64,000 nucleotides of DNA, taken from Asterias amurensis. Taxonomy: Eukaryota > Echinodermata > Asteroidea > Forcipulatida > Asteriidae. Position numbers and translations under genes: made by a program. Numbering within the stretch: the stretch's first letter is position 1; the number at the start of each line of letters is the position of its first letter. The stretch lies in the NCBI RefSeq assembly GCF_032118995.1, contig NC_092650.1, positions 8,246,001-8,310,000 on the forward strand. Direction: 5' to 3'. The notes under the pieces are model-generated. The model ran no database searches and was not told the DNA's origin. It worked only from the letters and a program-made list of their open reading frames with translations. This document shows, piece by piece, positions 1 to 10,901 of this stretch.

Positions 1-221
1 AATACTGTAATAAGGATATAAGGTTACAATAATAATCATGATAATAATAAGATAAATAAAGAAATATGAATTAAACCCCAGTTATTTGTAACAAAAAGGG
101 GAGGGGGATTTAGCAAGCTGCTCGCATTGCATGACAAGCAACTTGTTTGGTGGTTTGTAAAAACTGACTTAAATTATGATAACATATAAATAATTAGCTT
201 TAATTCATAGTTTCTTTCAGG

Positions 222-453
222 TAGATTCCTAAGAGAAATGCTTCGGCAGACGCTCGGAGCAGGTGATGTATTATGTATACATGTGTACTTATAACAAGAG
301 ACAAGAATTAAGGTGTCAGCCATTAAATCTCATGTGCATGCTTGTTTTTATTGCCAGGTCCCTTTGGCTTCACCGGTAATAGACACCGTGTGGTGGAGTC
401 AGTGCTTTGGAATAGACACTTCCAAACCCGTTTATTGGGATGCAATGTGTATT
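222..453 (+). CDS. Tentative exon pair of an unrecognised gene
   Basis: Two short stretches look like exons: 222-272 after a pyrimidine-rich acceptor, ending at a GTGATG donor, and 358-453 after TTGCCAG, ending at GTAAGT. Both start and end in phase 1 (51 and 96 bases), so they join in frame to give about 49 residues, including RFLREMLRQTLGAG and GPFGFTGNRHRVVESV. If the second donor is not used, the frame runs on to a stop at 555-557. I do not recognise the product. The intron would be only 85 bases. Agreement of phases is weak evidence, and this may be chance. Confidence 0.25.
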
Positions 454-1430
454 GTAAGTCCGCGGCGAACTTATTTGAATTGAATAATTCTTTGATTCCT
501 GGTAGACATCAGGAAGTTCCTCAAGTATTATCACTGGAGGAAAAGAATTGTGTGTAGTGGCATTTTGTCCACTTTTGTTTTAACCTTTTGAGTTGGCTGC
601 CTCCTTTCATTGTTGAAATGTTTTCTGTTGAACGAAATAGTAAAATTGAGAGAAATAAATTTTGACCCTGTCCGTGCTAGACAGCGAACAACAAATACCT
701 TGTGTCATTATTTGTCCGGGATAAGAGAGACGTATGGGGGTTTCAAAAGAATGTTAAATTATAGAAAACTTATGACTTACTTGTTTCAGAGTAGGTGTTT
801 ATGTCACCATCAATGGCCCTGCTCGCCTGGCCATAATAAGTGCTGCTCTGTGACGCAGACTTTCCAATGACGGAGACACCTAGCAAAAAAGAAAAGACAA
901 CATCATTTGGAGAAAGTTTGTCGAAATCACAGTGGCAAACAACCCATCTTATATTAAGTAAAGATGAATCTTAGTGCTTTGTCAAATCTTACACTGATGG
1001 CCCTTCTTTTTCTCCGATGCTTATTCTTTGTCGGTCCCATGCCTGTTTTCCAGTTTCGCGCGGGTCTTGCAGGTGGTTCTTTCCCACCTAACATACATAC
1101 GTGTGGCCAACGTCGGCGAACTTCGGAAAGATCGGCACCAAAAACAAACCTTGAACAGACGTTGGGAAGGTCGGAGTAAAGTGTGTAAACGTTTTACGAA
1201 CTTTGGTACACAGTACGAACAAAAAGTTACAATAACAACGTTGTCATAGCTTGGTCATACTAGGGACAACCCGAAGTCGGCTAATAAAGGTTGTGCCAAC
1301 GTCGGGAAATGTTGGGAGTAAAACAGGTATACTTCCAAGGATGACATTGTGTCAACGTCGGTCCAGCGTCACTTGCCAACAGTTGCCCAACCAAAAATAT
1401 CCCGTTCAATTTGTATTGTTAAGTTTTCTC
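454..1430. other. No supported gene; degenerate short repeat
   Basis: Short open frames here have no family resemblance. From about 1080 to 1400 a degenerate motif around CAACGTCGG recurs at irregular spacing, which looks like an old minisatellite. Confidence 0.4.
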
Positions 1431-1433
1431 GGT

Positions 1434-1765
1434 CAATTTCGGCAAATGAGCTGCCAATTTTAACCACCACATTACTCGCGAAATCGAATGCTACCGAAAA
1501 GGGTCATTTGATTTCGTTTTAAGACCAGTCAAATTTACTGTTGCATCATTTGATTTAACAAAATATTCATTCAATTTAACAATTCATCGAAGCTGCATTC
1601 AAATTCGCAGGAGTTTTTTTAAGGCGTGTGTTTAGCCATCCAGTTTAATTTATTTTTGTAGTCATTTCTGGAACTCGTGCAATCTAAAAAACGCTTGGTT
1701 ACCTTTTTGTTTCCTTACAAATTGTTGAAGGCATGCGGTTCACCTTTTGGCACTTGAACATAATA
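1434..1765 (-). repeat. Y-family repeat, left arm (first part)
   Basis: This stretch is the reverse complement of 4486-4874 and 4880-5268 over several hundred bases. Shared landmarks are CTCGGTCAATTTCGG near 1437, AATTCATCGAAGCTGCATTC near 1580, and the CGCTTGGTTA block near 1692. The arm is interrupted by element X at 1766 and resumes at 2389. Confidence 0.75.
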
Positions 1766-2388
1766 GGGAGGTTTAGCTGCACGTTTCATGAGCAAATACG
1801 TAAACGTGAACGTCAAAAAATTGTGTTGTTTCTAGATGACGTCACCACTTTGGGCTTATTGCATGCTCACGTATGACGCCTGCGCGCAAGTACATACTTG
1901 ACGTAAAAAATGGTAACTTCACGTAAATATGCTGAAAACGTTACATTTAAACGACTGAGTTTCTGATATTCACGTTCCCGTTGCTCGCGCAACGTGCAGC
2001 TTAAAGGAACACGTTGCCTTGGATCAGACGAGTTGGTCGATAAAAAAGCGTTTTTAACCGTTTTTTATAAAATGATATGGTTAGAAAGATTATTTAACAG
2101 TAGAATATAATGATCCACACAAATTGCCCCGAAATAGCGTGGTTTTCCTTTTACTGTGCGAACTAACACGGTCGGCCATTTATGGGAGTCAAAAATTTGA
2201 CTCCCATAAAAGGCCGACTGGTTTGTCGACAAAAGGAAAACCGTGAAATTTCGAGGCATGTTTGTGTGGATCATTGTATTCTACTTTTACAACATCTTTT
2301 TACCCACATGCATTTTTTAACAAACGGTTAAACACGTTCCAAAGACCAACTCGACCGATCTAAGGCAACGTGTTCCGTTAACCTCCCC
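1766..2388. mobile_element. Foldback element X, host of an M1 insertion
   Basis: Ends are GGGAGGTTTAGCTGCACG on the left and CGTGCAGCTTAACCTCCC on the right once the M1 element at 2005-2377 is taken out. AATA flanks it on both sides (1762-1765 and 2389-2392). Removing it restores the uninterrupted Y-family sequence seen at 4546-4560, so this is a real insertion with a 4-bp target duplication. Confidence 0.7.
2005..2377. mobile_element. M1 inverted-repeat element, copy a
   Basis: 373 bases with ends AGGAACACGTTGCC and GGCAACGTGTTCC. TTAA lies on both sides (2001-2004 and 2378-2381). The centre is a hairpin around GGCCATTTATGGGAGTC. It sits in the right end of element X. There is no transposase frame, so this is a non-autonomous MITE, piggyBac-like by its TTAA site. 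Confidence 0.8.
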
Positions 2389-2440
2389 AATATGCCAAGA
2401 TGTCTGGCACGCCTACAGATTGACGGGTGGCGAATATTTA
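2389..2440 (-). repeat. Y-family repeat, left arm (second part)
   Basis: Continuation of the left arm after element X. It reads TATGCCAAGATGTCTGGC, the reverse complement of the start of the right arm near 4525-4550. Confidence 0.65.
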
Positions 2441-3285
2441 CCCCCAAAAAGCAGCAAAAACACAATAATATCAGGTCTTGGTCAGTTAACCATTGAAGGT
2501 CCCCCTGGGAAAAAAAAGAAGAAGAAAAAACCTCATATGGGGCCCCAGGTAAAGTCTGCTGGAAACATACATGAAGACTAAAAGAGTTCGCTTGATTTAA
2601 AAGTGAAGGTACAAAACAGTTGCTTATTACAATTTATCTGTTTGTTTGTATTTCTTTTTTCGTACTTATTTTGAATCCTCGTTTAGCGAAATTGATTGCC
2701 TCTTTACGAAATTGAAATTAATGAAATCAGCAGATACTCTAATCGAACCAGCTTTGCAAACAATTCAAACACAATACAACATTATATGTTGGTCAGTTTT
2801 AACCAATATAGATCCCCCCAAAAAGTTAGTTAACCAATAAAGATCCCCAAAAGGTCAGTTAACCAATAAAGATCCACCATGAAAATAAAATGTAAAGTCT
2901 ACCGGAAACATAAACAAAGATAACATGGTTTGACTTATTGGTGAAGGCACGAAAAAGGTTGCCGAGTACAGTTAATCCGTTTGTTCGTTTTTCTTTAGTC
3001 GTGCTTATACTCCTTTTGAATATTGAATGCTGATTCAACGGAGCATTCGATTTCAAACAAAATCGAATGAGTCGGGAGTTAAAATTAATGGATTTTTGTT
3101 TAATTGGGCGGGAAAACCTAAAGTAAAACGAACAATTAAAACAAACTGAAGATTGAAAAAGAAACATCACAAGCTTGGTACTCACCCGATAAACAACTAA
3201 AAGGCCATATCCAACAACCCAACATCACAATCGTCAAAATGATATTAAAAGTAAACCATCTACTCGAGTTCATCTTGTGACCGTT
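2441..3285. other. No supported gene; short direct repeats
   Basis: AT-rich spacer between the Y-family left arm and the satellite. A unit around AGTTAACCAATAAAGATCC recurs near 2805-2878. Open frames on both strands are short and unlike any known family. Confidence 0.4.
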
Positions 3286-3289
3286 CTGT

Positions 3290-4350
3290 AGCTGGCCAAG
3301 GACTGGCGACTTCAGCGATAATTATAGTAGTTGTCTAATGTCTGGCGACTTCAGCGAGATTAGAGTAGCTGACCAAGGACTGGCGACTCCAGCGAGTATT
3401 AGGGAAGTTGTCTAATGTCTGGCGACTCCAGCGAGTATTAGAGAAGTTGTCTAATGTCTGGTGACTCCAGCGAGTATTAGAGTAGTTGTCTAATGTCTGG
3501 CAACTCCAGCGAGTATTAGAGTAGTTGTCTAATGTCTGGCAACTCCAGCGAGTATTAGAGTAGTTGTCTAATGTCTGGCGACTCCAGCGAGTATTAGAGT
3601 AGTTGTCAGATGTATGGCGACTCCAGCGAGTATTAGAGTAGTTGTCTAATGTCTGGCGACTTCAGCGAGTATTAGAGTAGTTGTCTATGGTCTGGCGACT
3701 CCAGCGAGTATTAGAGTAGTTGTCTAATGTCTGGTGACTCCAGCGAGTATTGGAGTAGTTGCCTAATGTCTGGTGACTCCAGTGAGTATTGGAGTAGTTG
3801 CCTAATGTCTGGTGACTCCACCGAGTATTAGAGTAGTTGCCTAATGTCTGGTGACTCCAGTGAGTATTAGAGTAGTTGTCTAATGTCTGGCGACTCGAGC
3901 GAGTATTAGAGTAGTTGTCTAATGTCTGGCGACTTCAGCGAGTATTAGAGTAGTTGACTAATGTCTGGTGACTCCAGCGAGTATTGGAGTAGTTGCCTAA
4001 TGTCTGGTGACTCCACCGAGTATTAGAGTAGTTGCCTAATGTCTGGTGACTCCAGTGAGTATTAGAGTAGTTGTCTAATGTCTGGCGACTCGAGCGAGTA
4101 TTAGAATAGTTGTCTAATGTCTCGCGACTCCAGGGAGTATAAGAGTAGTTGTCTAATGTCTGGCGACTCCAGCGAGTATTAGAGTAGCTGGCCAAGGACT
4201 GACGACTCCAGCGAGTAATAGAGTAGTTGTCTAATGTCTGGCGACTCCAGCGAGTATTAGAGTAGCTGGCCAAGGACTGGCGACTTCAGCGAGTATTATA
4301 GAGTAGTTGCCTACTGTCTTGCGACTCCAGCGAGTATAACAGTAGTAGTC
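3290..4350. repeat. 39-bp tandem satellite, about 27 units
   Basis: A unit of 39 bases containing GTCTAATGTCTGGCGACTCC and GAGTATTAGAGTAG repeats head to tail for about 1.06 kb, with point changes between units and a few longer or shorter ones at the edges. Because 39 is thirteen codons, the minus strand stays open from 4273 to 3935 and would encode a 13-residue repeat. That is a consequence of unit length and not evidence of a protein. Confidence 0.9.
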
Positions 4351-4485
4351 CAATCAGTTGGATTGTTATTCTTGCTAGCGCCTACGTATCCATCTCCATA
4401 GCAACTACGCATGGTGAAATAATGGTCTGTAAAAATAATGGTCTGTTGTTGTTTGTGTTTTTTTTAAATGTTTTTCCAGTTGTTG

Positions 4486-4874
4486 GTTTTTGTAAATATT
4501 CACCAACCATCTGTTGGCGGGCCAGACATCTTGGCATATTATGTTCAAGAGTGCAAACAAATTAACCGCATGCCTTTAACATTCGTATAAGGAAACAACA
4601 AGTTAACCAAGCGTTTTTAAGACTGCACAAATATCAGAATTGACTGCCTCAAAATGGAATTGAATGACTGAACACACGCCTCAAAAACACGCGAATTTGA
4701 ATGCAGCTTCGATGAATTGTTAAATTGAATGATTATTTTGTTAAATCGAATGACGTAAAAGTAGATTTTACTAGTCTTAAAATGAAATCGAATGACCCTT
4801 TTTTAGTAGAGTTCGATTTCGTGCGAAATATTGGTTAAATTGGCTGCTCATTTTCCGAAATTGACCGAGAAAAA
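4486..4874 (+). repeat. Y-family repeat, right arm copy 1
   Basis: About 390 bases from AATATTCACCAACCATC to TTGACCGAGAAAA, an inverted copy of the left arm at 1434-1765 plus 2389-2440. With that arm it brackets the satellite. Confidence 0.75.
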
Positions 4875-4879
4875 TCTAT

Positions 4880-5268
4880 ATTTGCCAACCATCAATCTGT
4901 TGGTGTGCCAGACATCTTGGCATATTATGTTCAAGAGTGCCGGAAAATGTACCGCATGCCTTTAACACTCGTAAGGAAACAAAAAATTAACCAAGCGTTT
5001 TTAAGATTGCACAAATTCCAGAATTGATTGCCCCAAAATTAAACTGAATGACTATTAAACGCACGCCTCAAAAAAAATATCCTGCGAATTTGAATGCAGC
5101 TTCGATGAATTGTTAAATTGAATGATTATTTTGTTAAATCGAATGACGTAAAAGTCTAGTCTTAAAAAGAAATCGAATGACCCTTTTCAGTAGCATTCGA
5201 TTTCGTGCGAAATAGGATGGGCTGATGGTTAAATTGGCCGCTCATTTTCCGAAATTGACCGAGAAAAC
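4880..5268 (+). repeat. Y-family repeat, right arm copy 2
   Basis: A direct tandem copy of 4486-4874 with scattered differences, from GCCAACCATCAATCTG to GACCGAGAAAACC. The duplication is outside the bracketed satellite. Confidence 0.75.
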
Positions 5269-5441
5269 CTATAGTAAAATATTAGAATCGTGGTTTTAAT
5301 TTCAAAACATAGCCGATGCTAATTATGTATAGTTTGAGTCCTTTTCGGTAATATTTGTTCAAAAGCAATCAATCTAAAGGGAACAATAATGACCTCTCGT
5401 TAACGGCTACCGGTAACATTTATGGCGATTACCGTTTTTAA

Positions 5442-7433
5442 AGGGACACACCGGCCGAATTGGGCTATTTGGGCTACAAAATAGATTAAGATATAACTTC
5501 AACGGTCTTCCAGGAATGAAGAAGAACGGTCCTTAAAAAAAATCATCAAATTTAGCCGTTTTTGAGCATTTTAAGACAAAAACGCAGGTCGCGTGATTGT
5601 TCTAACCAAAAAGTGGTACAAACAATCACGTGACCTTCCGGGCTAGTTTTACTTCCAGCCGTCTAAAAGTAACTTACTTAACCAAATTTAAATCTTTTTC
5701 ACAAGATTTTTAACGAATAACTGACGAAAAAGATCATGTATTTAAATTATCGCTACAAAATGTAAATAATGGTGAAAAATCTAACGTAAGATTCGCATTA
5801 AAAGAGTCCGTGTAACGGAAGCTTGTTATATGGCCCCACGGCGTGAAGCAATCAGAACGTAAGCCTCGGGCATTATACTATACCGCGCATGCCGTGTCTC
5901 GTGGGGGCTGGAGGTGTAATCCCAGGCGCTATGAACTCCAAGCGTGCGGGTCTCGCCGTTAGCTTGGGAGGGGTTGGTAGCCAGACACCAATGTACATGT
6001 TTGTCATCGTGGGTTTGTCAGTCGGTACACCTCGTGTCGATTCCGTTATTTTTTTATGATCGCATAATGCTCTGTTTTGTTTCATGGCTCCTAGTTTCTT
6101 TTTGTTATGAGTTTCAGGTAATTAAAAAAGATTGATTATGTCAAAACGTAGGAATACCGCATTTTGTTATATTGACAGTGTTATTGTGTGAGTAGCTTAA
6201 AAAATGTTTTACAAAGAAGACAAAAGGATTTTTAAAAAACGGTTTTCGATCGTAAAATAGGACAGGTGAATAAGAATTTTGTAAAAGGTTGAAACAAAAA
6301 TAATGATAAAAAAAAATTCATCACAGAATTTTTTTTGTCAAAAAAATAATTTTTTTTAATTCTGTGAATGAAGTGTTATTTTTGAGATTGTTGAGGTATT
6401 GTTTGGTTATATTCCAAGCTATGCAGATACTCAGCTACGCTTACGTTCCTCCAAGATATGCTTACCATCCAAAAGATAAGGCTACGTTCTAAGCTACACA
6501 GCTACTCAGCTATAGCTTACATTCCAAGTTTTGCTTACGTTCCTTCAAGTTACGCTATAATAACAAAAGGTACGCTTTGAATCCTAAGTCAAGTTACGCT
6601 TACGTTCCATACGCAGCTACGTTTACGTTCCAAAATACCCAGCTACGCTTACGTTCCAAGATATGCTTACGTTCCAAAAAATTATGGTTACGTTCCAAAA
6701 GATATGGTTACGTTCCAAGCTACACAGCTTCTCAGCTACGCTTAATCCAAGATACAATAAATTCCAGTAACGCTATAACCAAAAGGTCTGCTTTCAATCC
6801 CGAGTCAAGCTAGGCTTACGTTTCATACGCAGCTACACGTTTACGTTCCAAAATACCCAGCTACGCTTACGTACCAAGATATGCTTACGTTCTAAAAATT
6901 ATGGTTACGTTCCAAAAGAAATGGTTACGTTTCAAGCTACGCAGCTACTCAGCTACGCTTATACAATCCAAGATGTTTAGGTTCCAGTTCCTGTGTACAG
7001 AGAAAGAGTCCTATATTGGGCTAGGGCCAGGTATGCTTTATTTACTTGTCCCTGTCCCATCATATTCTGGGTTAGTTTCTTTGTGTTCTTCGTGACGATC
7101 TTTGGATGTACGTCGAAGCACGAAGGTCTACCTCCATCGTGGAAGGATTTCCCTGATCCGTTTAAGACTGGATCCTGATGCTGCGTCATAGTAAAACGTT
7201 GCTATAAACAAAGCACCAGTCTACTTACAACATTGTGCGACAATGTCACGAAGATTTGACAATTGCAACGGCTGGAAACACGTTTACGCTGGCCTTTTAC
7301 CGCTTTGGTTTTTTTAAATCATTTTTCGCTAAATACGTGACATTTTGATGATTTTTTACAGCAACCGTCTATAAAAACATTATTTATGATTCTACACCCC
7401 TAAATTGCGTAAACGGTGAGCCGGTGTGTCCCT
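5442..7433. mobile_element. P element, short copy (TTAA-flanked, 2.0 kb)
   Basis: Ends are AGGGACACACCGGC and GCCGGTGTGTCCCT with TTAA on each side (5438-5441 and 7434-7437). Subterminal sequence matches the inverted 4.9-kb copy at 38896-43782. The interior holds a minisatellite and an AT-rich stem near 6320-6365. No transposase frame is visible, so it is non-autonomous. Confidence 0.75.
6413..6975. repeat. Minisatellite inside the short P element
   Basis: Irregular tandem units built on CAGCTACGCTTACGTTCCAA and ATATGCTTACGTTCC. The reverse-complement array is at 39905-40415 in the long P copy. Open frames across it are by-products of the unit. Confidence 0.8.
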
Positions 7434-7437
7434 TTAA

Positions 7438-7837
7438 AGGTTAAAATGAACACAATAGCTTGCTACGTTCTTTATCTGGCTCATCACTCATAGTGATTAA
7501 TTGCTTAGGCATAAGTTTTCGACAATTATTATCAACATGATGAAAGACAATAAATTAATGTTCACTTGTTGGGAATGAACCAAAAATTGTCATGATCATT
7601 AGCGTCGGGATTAACAATGATCTATAACAAGAAGTAGATGAATTGGCCAATCGAGTTTTATTTTGACATTCCCCTTTTTACAAACTCAAGCTAGCGAGGT
7701 TTCCTGCTGACGCATATTACAGTGTAGCTTTAGGCGGCTTGGCGGTTTGCACTGGCTATAATGATTAAACAAGCAAAGTAAAACTGGCTAGGAATTGTTG
7801 TTTTTCCCATTAATATCGCAAAATTTGACAACTTTGT
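7438..7837. other. Unassigned spacer
   Basis: I see no gene, tandem repeat or inverted-repeat element in this stretch. Confidence 0.3.
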
Positions 7838-7841
7838 TTAA

Positions 7842-8220
7842 AGACACTGGACACTATTAGTAATTATCAAATACCAGTCTTCTCACTTGCTATATCTCAA
7901 CATTATCGATATAAAAACAAACCTGTGGAAATTTGAGCTCAATCAGTCATCGACGTTGCGAGATAGTAATGAAAGAAAAAACACCCTTGTCAAACGAAGT
8001 TGTGTGCTTTCAGATGCTTGATTTCGAGACCTCAAATTCTAAATCTGAGGTCTCGAAATCAAATTCGTGGAAAATTACTTCTTTCTCAAAAACTATGTTA
8101 CTTCAGAAGGAGCCGTTTCTCACAATGCTTTATACTATCAACAACTCCCCATTCCTCGTAACCGAGTAGGTTTTTATGCTAATATTGTTTTGAGTAATTA
8201 CCAATTGTGTCCACTACCTT
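7842..8220. mobile_element. M2 inverted-repeat element, copy a
   Basis: Begins after TTAA (7838-7841) with the GACACTGGACACTATTAG terminus and ends at GTGTCCACTACC. The centre is the M2 hairpin GATTTCGAGACCTCAAATTC folding on its complement. Confidence 0.75.
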
Positions 8221-8367
8221 GTTGTTTTGTAATGGTACATTTATTTTTCCAGTGAAGGAAGACTTGTAGTCAGGTCGTTAAATTCCGGCTATCTCCAATG
8301 TTCTCGCGGGACCGCTGGTCATCAAGCCAGAGCTATACTGAGTGTAATACACTATCACGTAATTTAA

Positions 8368-8745
8368 AGGAACACGTTGCCTTGGATCGGTCGAGTTGGT
8401 CTTTGAAAAGCGTTTGTAACCGTTTTTATAAAATGCATATGGGTAGAAAGATGTAAAAGTAGAATACAATGATCCACACAAACATGCCTCGAAATTGCGT
8501 GGTTTTCCTTTTACCTTGTCGACTAACACGTCGGCCATTTATGGGGGTCAAAATTTTGACTCCCATAAATGGCCGACCATGTTAGTTCGCACAGTAGAAG
8601 GAAAACCACGCAATTTCGAGGCAAACTTGTGTGGATCATTGTATTCTACTTTTACAACATCTTTCCAACCATATACATTTTATAAAAAACGGTTACAAAC
8701 GCTTTTGTTTTGACCGACTCGTCCGATCCAAGGCAACGTGTTCCT
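8368..8745. mobile_element. M1 element, copy b
   Basis: Ends AGGAACACGTTGCC and GGCAACGTGTTCC, with TTAA at 8364-8367 and 8746-8749. The centre pairs GGCCATTTATGGGGGTC with its complement. Confidence 0.8.
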
Positions 8746-8749
8746 TTAA

Positions 8750-9342
8750 GTCGTGCAATAAGGGTGCAAGACTGTGTACAGGTTGTTGTTGTTGTTGTCG
8801 TTTTTTGTGGCGTTTTTTAAACAAAAATACCTCCTCTCCTTATCGCAGTTTGTGCCAAGATTCAGCTATGATGAAGGTTTTCGATTATTACAGGTTTTAC
8901 TACACATTGCTTGTTGAAATACTGAACTGTGAAAAGCAATTCGAATTCTGGTTAAATCGTCTCTAATTACAATATGATTTTGATAAATAGAGCACTGTCT
9001 AAACAAGTTAAAATTCAATTCCTCACAGTAACGCCAGACTTTGGTACGGGAATGTGCCATCCCTATTCGATTGCCCCCGTTCGTGCGACAATGTTGAAAG
9101 AATTAATGTTGGGAGAAATGAAGTGTCTTAACCGGTGCATATGCTTTGCCGACACATGTATTGTTAAAAAGTAAAATCCTCATCAAGGCGCTAGAAACTA
9201 GCGTGCAACCAAATTTAAGAATCAAATGCCTCAAACGTCTCTTGGACGATTTTGTTTCTCGCTCGGGTGAGCACACCCTATGCACCATGGGTTTGGTGTT
9301 ACTGACTGCCTCTGATCATATTTAGAATACTCCCTTTAATTC
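8750..9342. other. Upstream region of the U1 gene
   Basis: No protein gene is supported. The proximal promoter of the U1 gene should lie in the last 100 bases or so, but I cannot place a proximal sequence element with confidence because its echinoderm consensus is variable. Confidence 0.35.
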
Positions 9343-9508
9343 ATACTTACCTGGCTCAGGAGATACCGTGATCACTCAGGCGGTTCCCCCAAGGCGAGGC
9401 CCTGCCATTGCACACCTCGGCCTGGGTTGACCCTTGCAATTCCCCCTAATGTGGGGAACTCGGGAGTACAATTTCTGATAGTGGGGACTGCGTTCGCGCT
9501 CTCCCTCG
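9343..9508 (+). ncRNA. U1: U1 spliceosomal snRNA
   Basis: This is the RNA of the U1 snRNP, which pairs with 5' splice sites in the nucleus. The 5' end ATACTTACCTGG is the invariant splice-site recognition sequence. Stem-loop I follows with GATACCGTGATCAC (U1-70K side), then the stem-loop II loop ATTGCAC bound by U1A, the CCCCTAATGTGGGG hairpin of stem-loop III, a Sm-like site AATTTCTGA near 9471, and a terminal stem-loop ACTGCGTTCGCGCT. The length of about 166 bases is close to the 164 of human U1. Every diagnostic block is in order without gaps, and a 3' box follows at the right distance, so it looks intact. The Sm site differs from the vertebrate AATTTGTGG, which is tolerated in invertebrates. 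Confidence 0.93.
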
Positions 9509-9515
9509 CAATAAT

Positions 9516-9526
9516 CGAAAGACAGA
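9516..9526 (+). promoter_or_regulatory. snRNA 3' box (3'-end formation signal)
   Basis: CGAAAGACAGA lies about 8 bases past the end of U1 and fits the AAAG-N-N-AGA core of the 3' box that directs Integrator-dependent 3' processing of Pol II snRNAs. Confidence 0.6.
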
Positions 9527-9638
9527 TTCATTGCAGAGCAGAATGGTCGCGCGGCAGGCTCAAAGTTTTGGAGCACCATTTCAATAAAACCCGCCCATCA
9601 AGCCCATCCAGAAAGTGCCACACAGTTTGTAAAAAATG

Positions 9639-10170
9639 TATACCCCGTTCACACAGCACTACGGCCTTACGAAGATCATGCCATTCTATAACACCCCGTT
9701 CTATAACAAATTATGAAGTCGGGGTATTATGATTCGTCCAAATCCAGCAATTTGACCATTCAAGACTTCGCCAAACTTTACTGCTTCAAATTCTACGAAA
9801 AAGTGTTTCTGACTCGCTGCCACTACAATAACTGACTACTACACCACGACCAAAGCCGACCAAATGGTTTTCTATTTCGAAGTGGTTGCTGATGCTACCA
9901 CGCTGCTCATACGATATTGAATGGCGTTCCCACCAAGACTTTGCCCGCTTTGTTGGCCGCGACCCGGCCACGCTTATTTTGAGCATGTTCAAAAATAAGC
10001 GTGTGGATATCATGCAGCTTCCCGACCTAGGAGGTCCCACCCCGATCAGACCACGCTCATGGAGAACCTCCGACGTTTGGCCAACGATTGGTCCGCGATT
10101 GGTCACGCTCTCGGCCACTTTTCCATCGTCGTAGAAGCGGCGTGTGTGTGTGAGCGGGGTTATTAATCCC
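9639..10170. repeat. R2 dispersed repeat, copy 1
   Basis: Contains ACCCCGTTCACACAGCACTA with CTTACGAAGATCATGCC, and later CTTCCCGACCTAGGAGGTCC and ACGTTTGGCCAACGATTGG. The same blocks recur at 36930-37720, and the first block recurs inverted near 47050-47110. The repeat class is unknown. Confidence 0.6.
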
Positions 10171-10224
10171 GCGTTCGGCTACATGTTTTGGAAAGTGGTG
10201 AGAAGTTGTTCGGAGTGATAGAGT

Positions 10225-10574
10225 ATTCATAAGTACCTCAGACAATTTCGCTATTCCTATTGGTGGAGAGCGCGTCACGTGGGTGTGTATAAACCTTTGT
10301 TTATGACCAGTCGAAAGTGTTGAAACATGGGCGTGACACGCGAGCTTGCACCTGTTGTTATTCATATTGGTCGAGGGCATGCAACGGCTGAAACAGTTGT
10401 GCCACATCACGCGATGCGCACAGCATTCCAAAATAAAAAGGGGTTGTTTACGCAAGGGCGGCGGAGGGTTTTGAAAGGCTGTTGTTGAAAGAAATCATTG
10501 AAGAATATAATTTTTGCATTTTATTTTTTGACCAAAGTTGTTGATGTTTTTTGACCGAAAAGGTATTTATGAAT
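10225..10574. mobile_element. M4 inverted-repeat element, copy a
   Basis: Ends ATTCATAAGTACCT and AGGTATTTATGAAT. The interior block CTATTCCTATTGGTGGAGAG is shared with 17505-17851. Confidence 0.65.
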
Positions 10575-10578
10575 GGGA

Positions 10579-10856
10579 ATCAAAGTGTGTTGAATCGGTT
10601 TTCAACTAGTGGTTTAAACCCGCCGAGGCCTGGTTCTTGATTATTTACCTTGACTTCGTCTCGGTAAATTATCAGGAACCTGGGGTGTATTTCACAAAGA
10701 GTTAGGACTAGTCTTATCTCCAAGTTAGGACTAGCCATTCATTTTGTATATCTCCTAGGACTAGTCCTAAGTTAGAACTCTTTGTGAAGTCGACCCCAGG
10801 CCTCGTTTGGAATTAAACCACTACTTGATGAAAACCTCTGCACCACACATTGATTC
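10579..10856. mobile_element. M5 foldback element, copy a, split by M6
   Basis: Ends AATCAAAGTGTG and CACACATTGATT. The arms carry ACTAGTGGTTTAAACCC and GAGGCCTGGTTCTTGAT as in the intact copy at 35818-36007. An M6 element interrupts the right arm. Confidence 0.65.
10680..10799. mobile_element. M6 palindrome, copy a, nested in M5
   Basis: A roughly 120-base hairpin: TTTCACAAAGAGTTAGGAC pairs with the right arm, and AGGACTAGTCCTAA lies near the centre. It matches 44000-44120 and 63622-63765. Confidence 0.65.
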
Positions 10857-10901
10857 CCTTATTAAGCAGATTCATATACGAATAAAGAAGCTCGCTATTA
10901 A

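Noticed and set aside
3935-4273. 112-codon open frame with YSNTRWSRQTL repeats
   Set aside because: It exists only because the 39-bp satellite unit is a multiple of three; there are no start or splice signals and no family similarity.
3290-4350. Possible CRISPR array
   Set aside because: Units are directly adjacent with no unique spacers, and the genome is eukaryotic.
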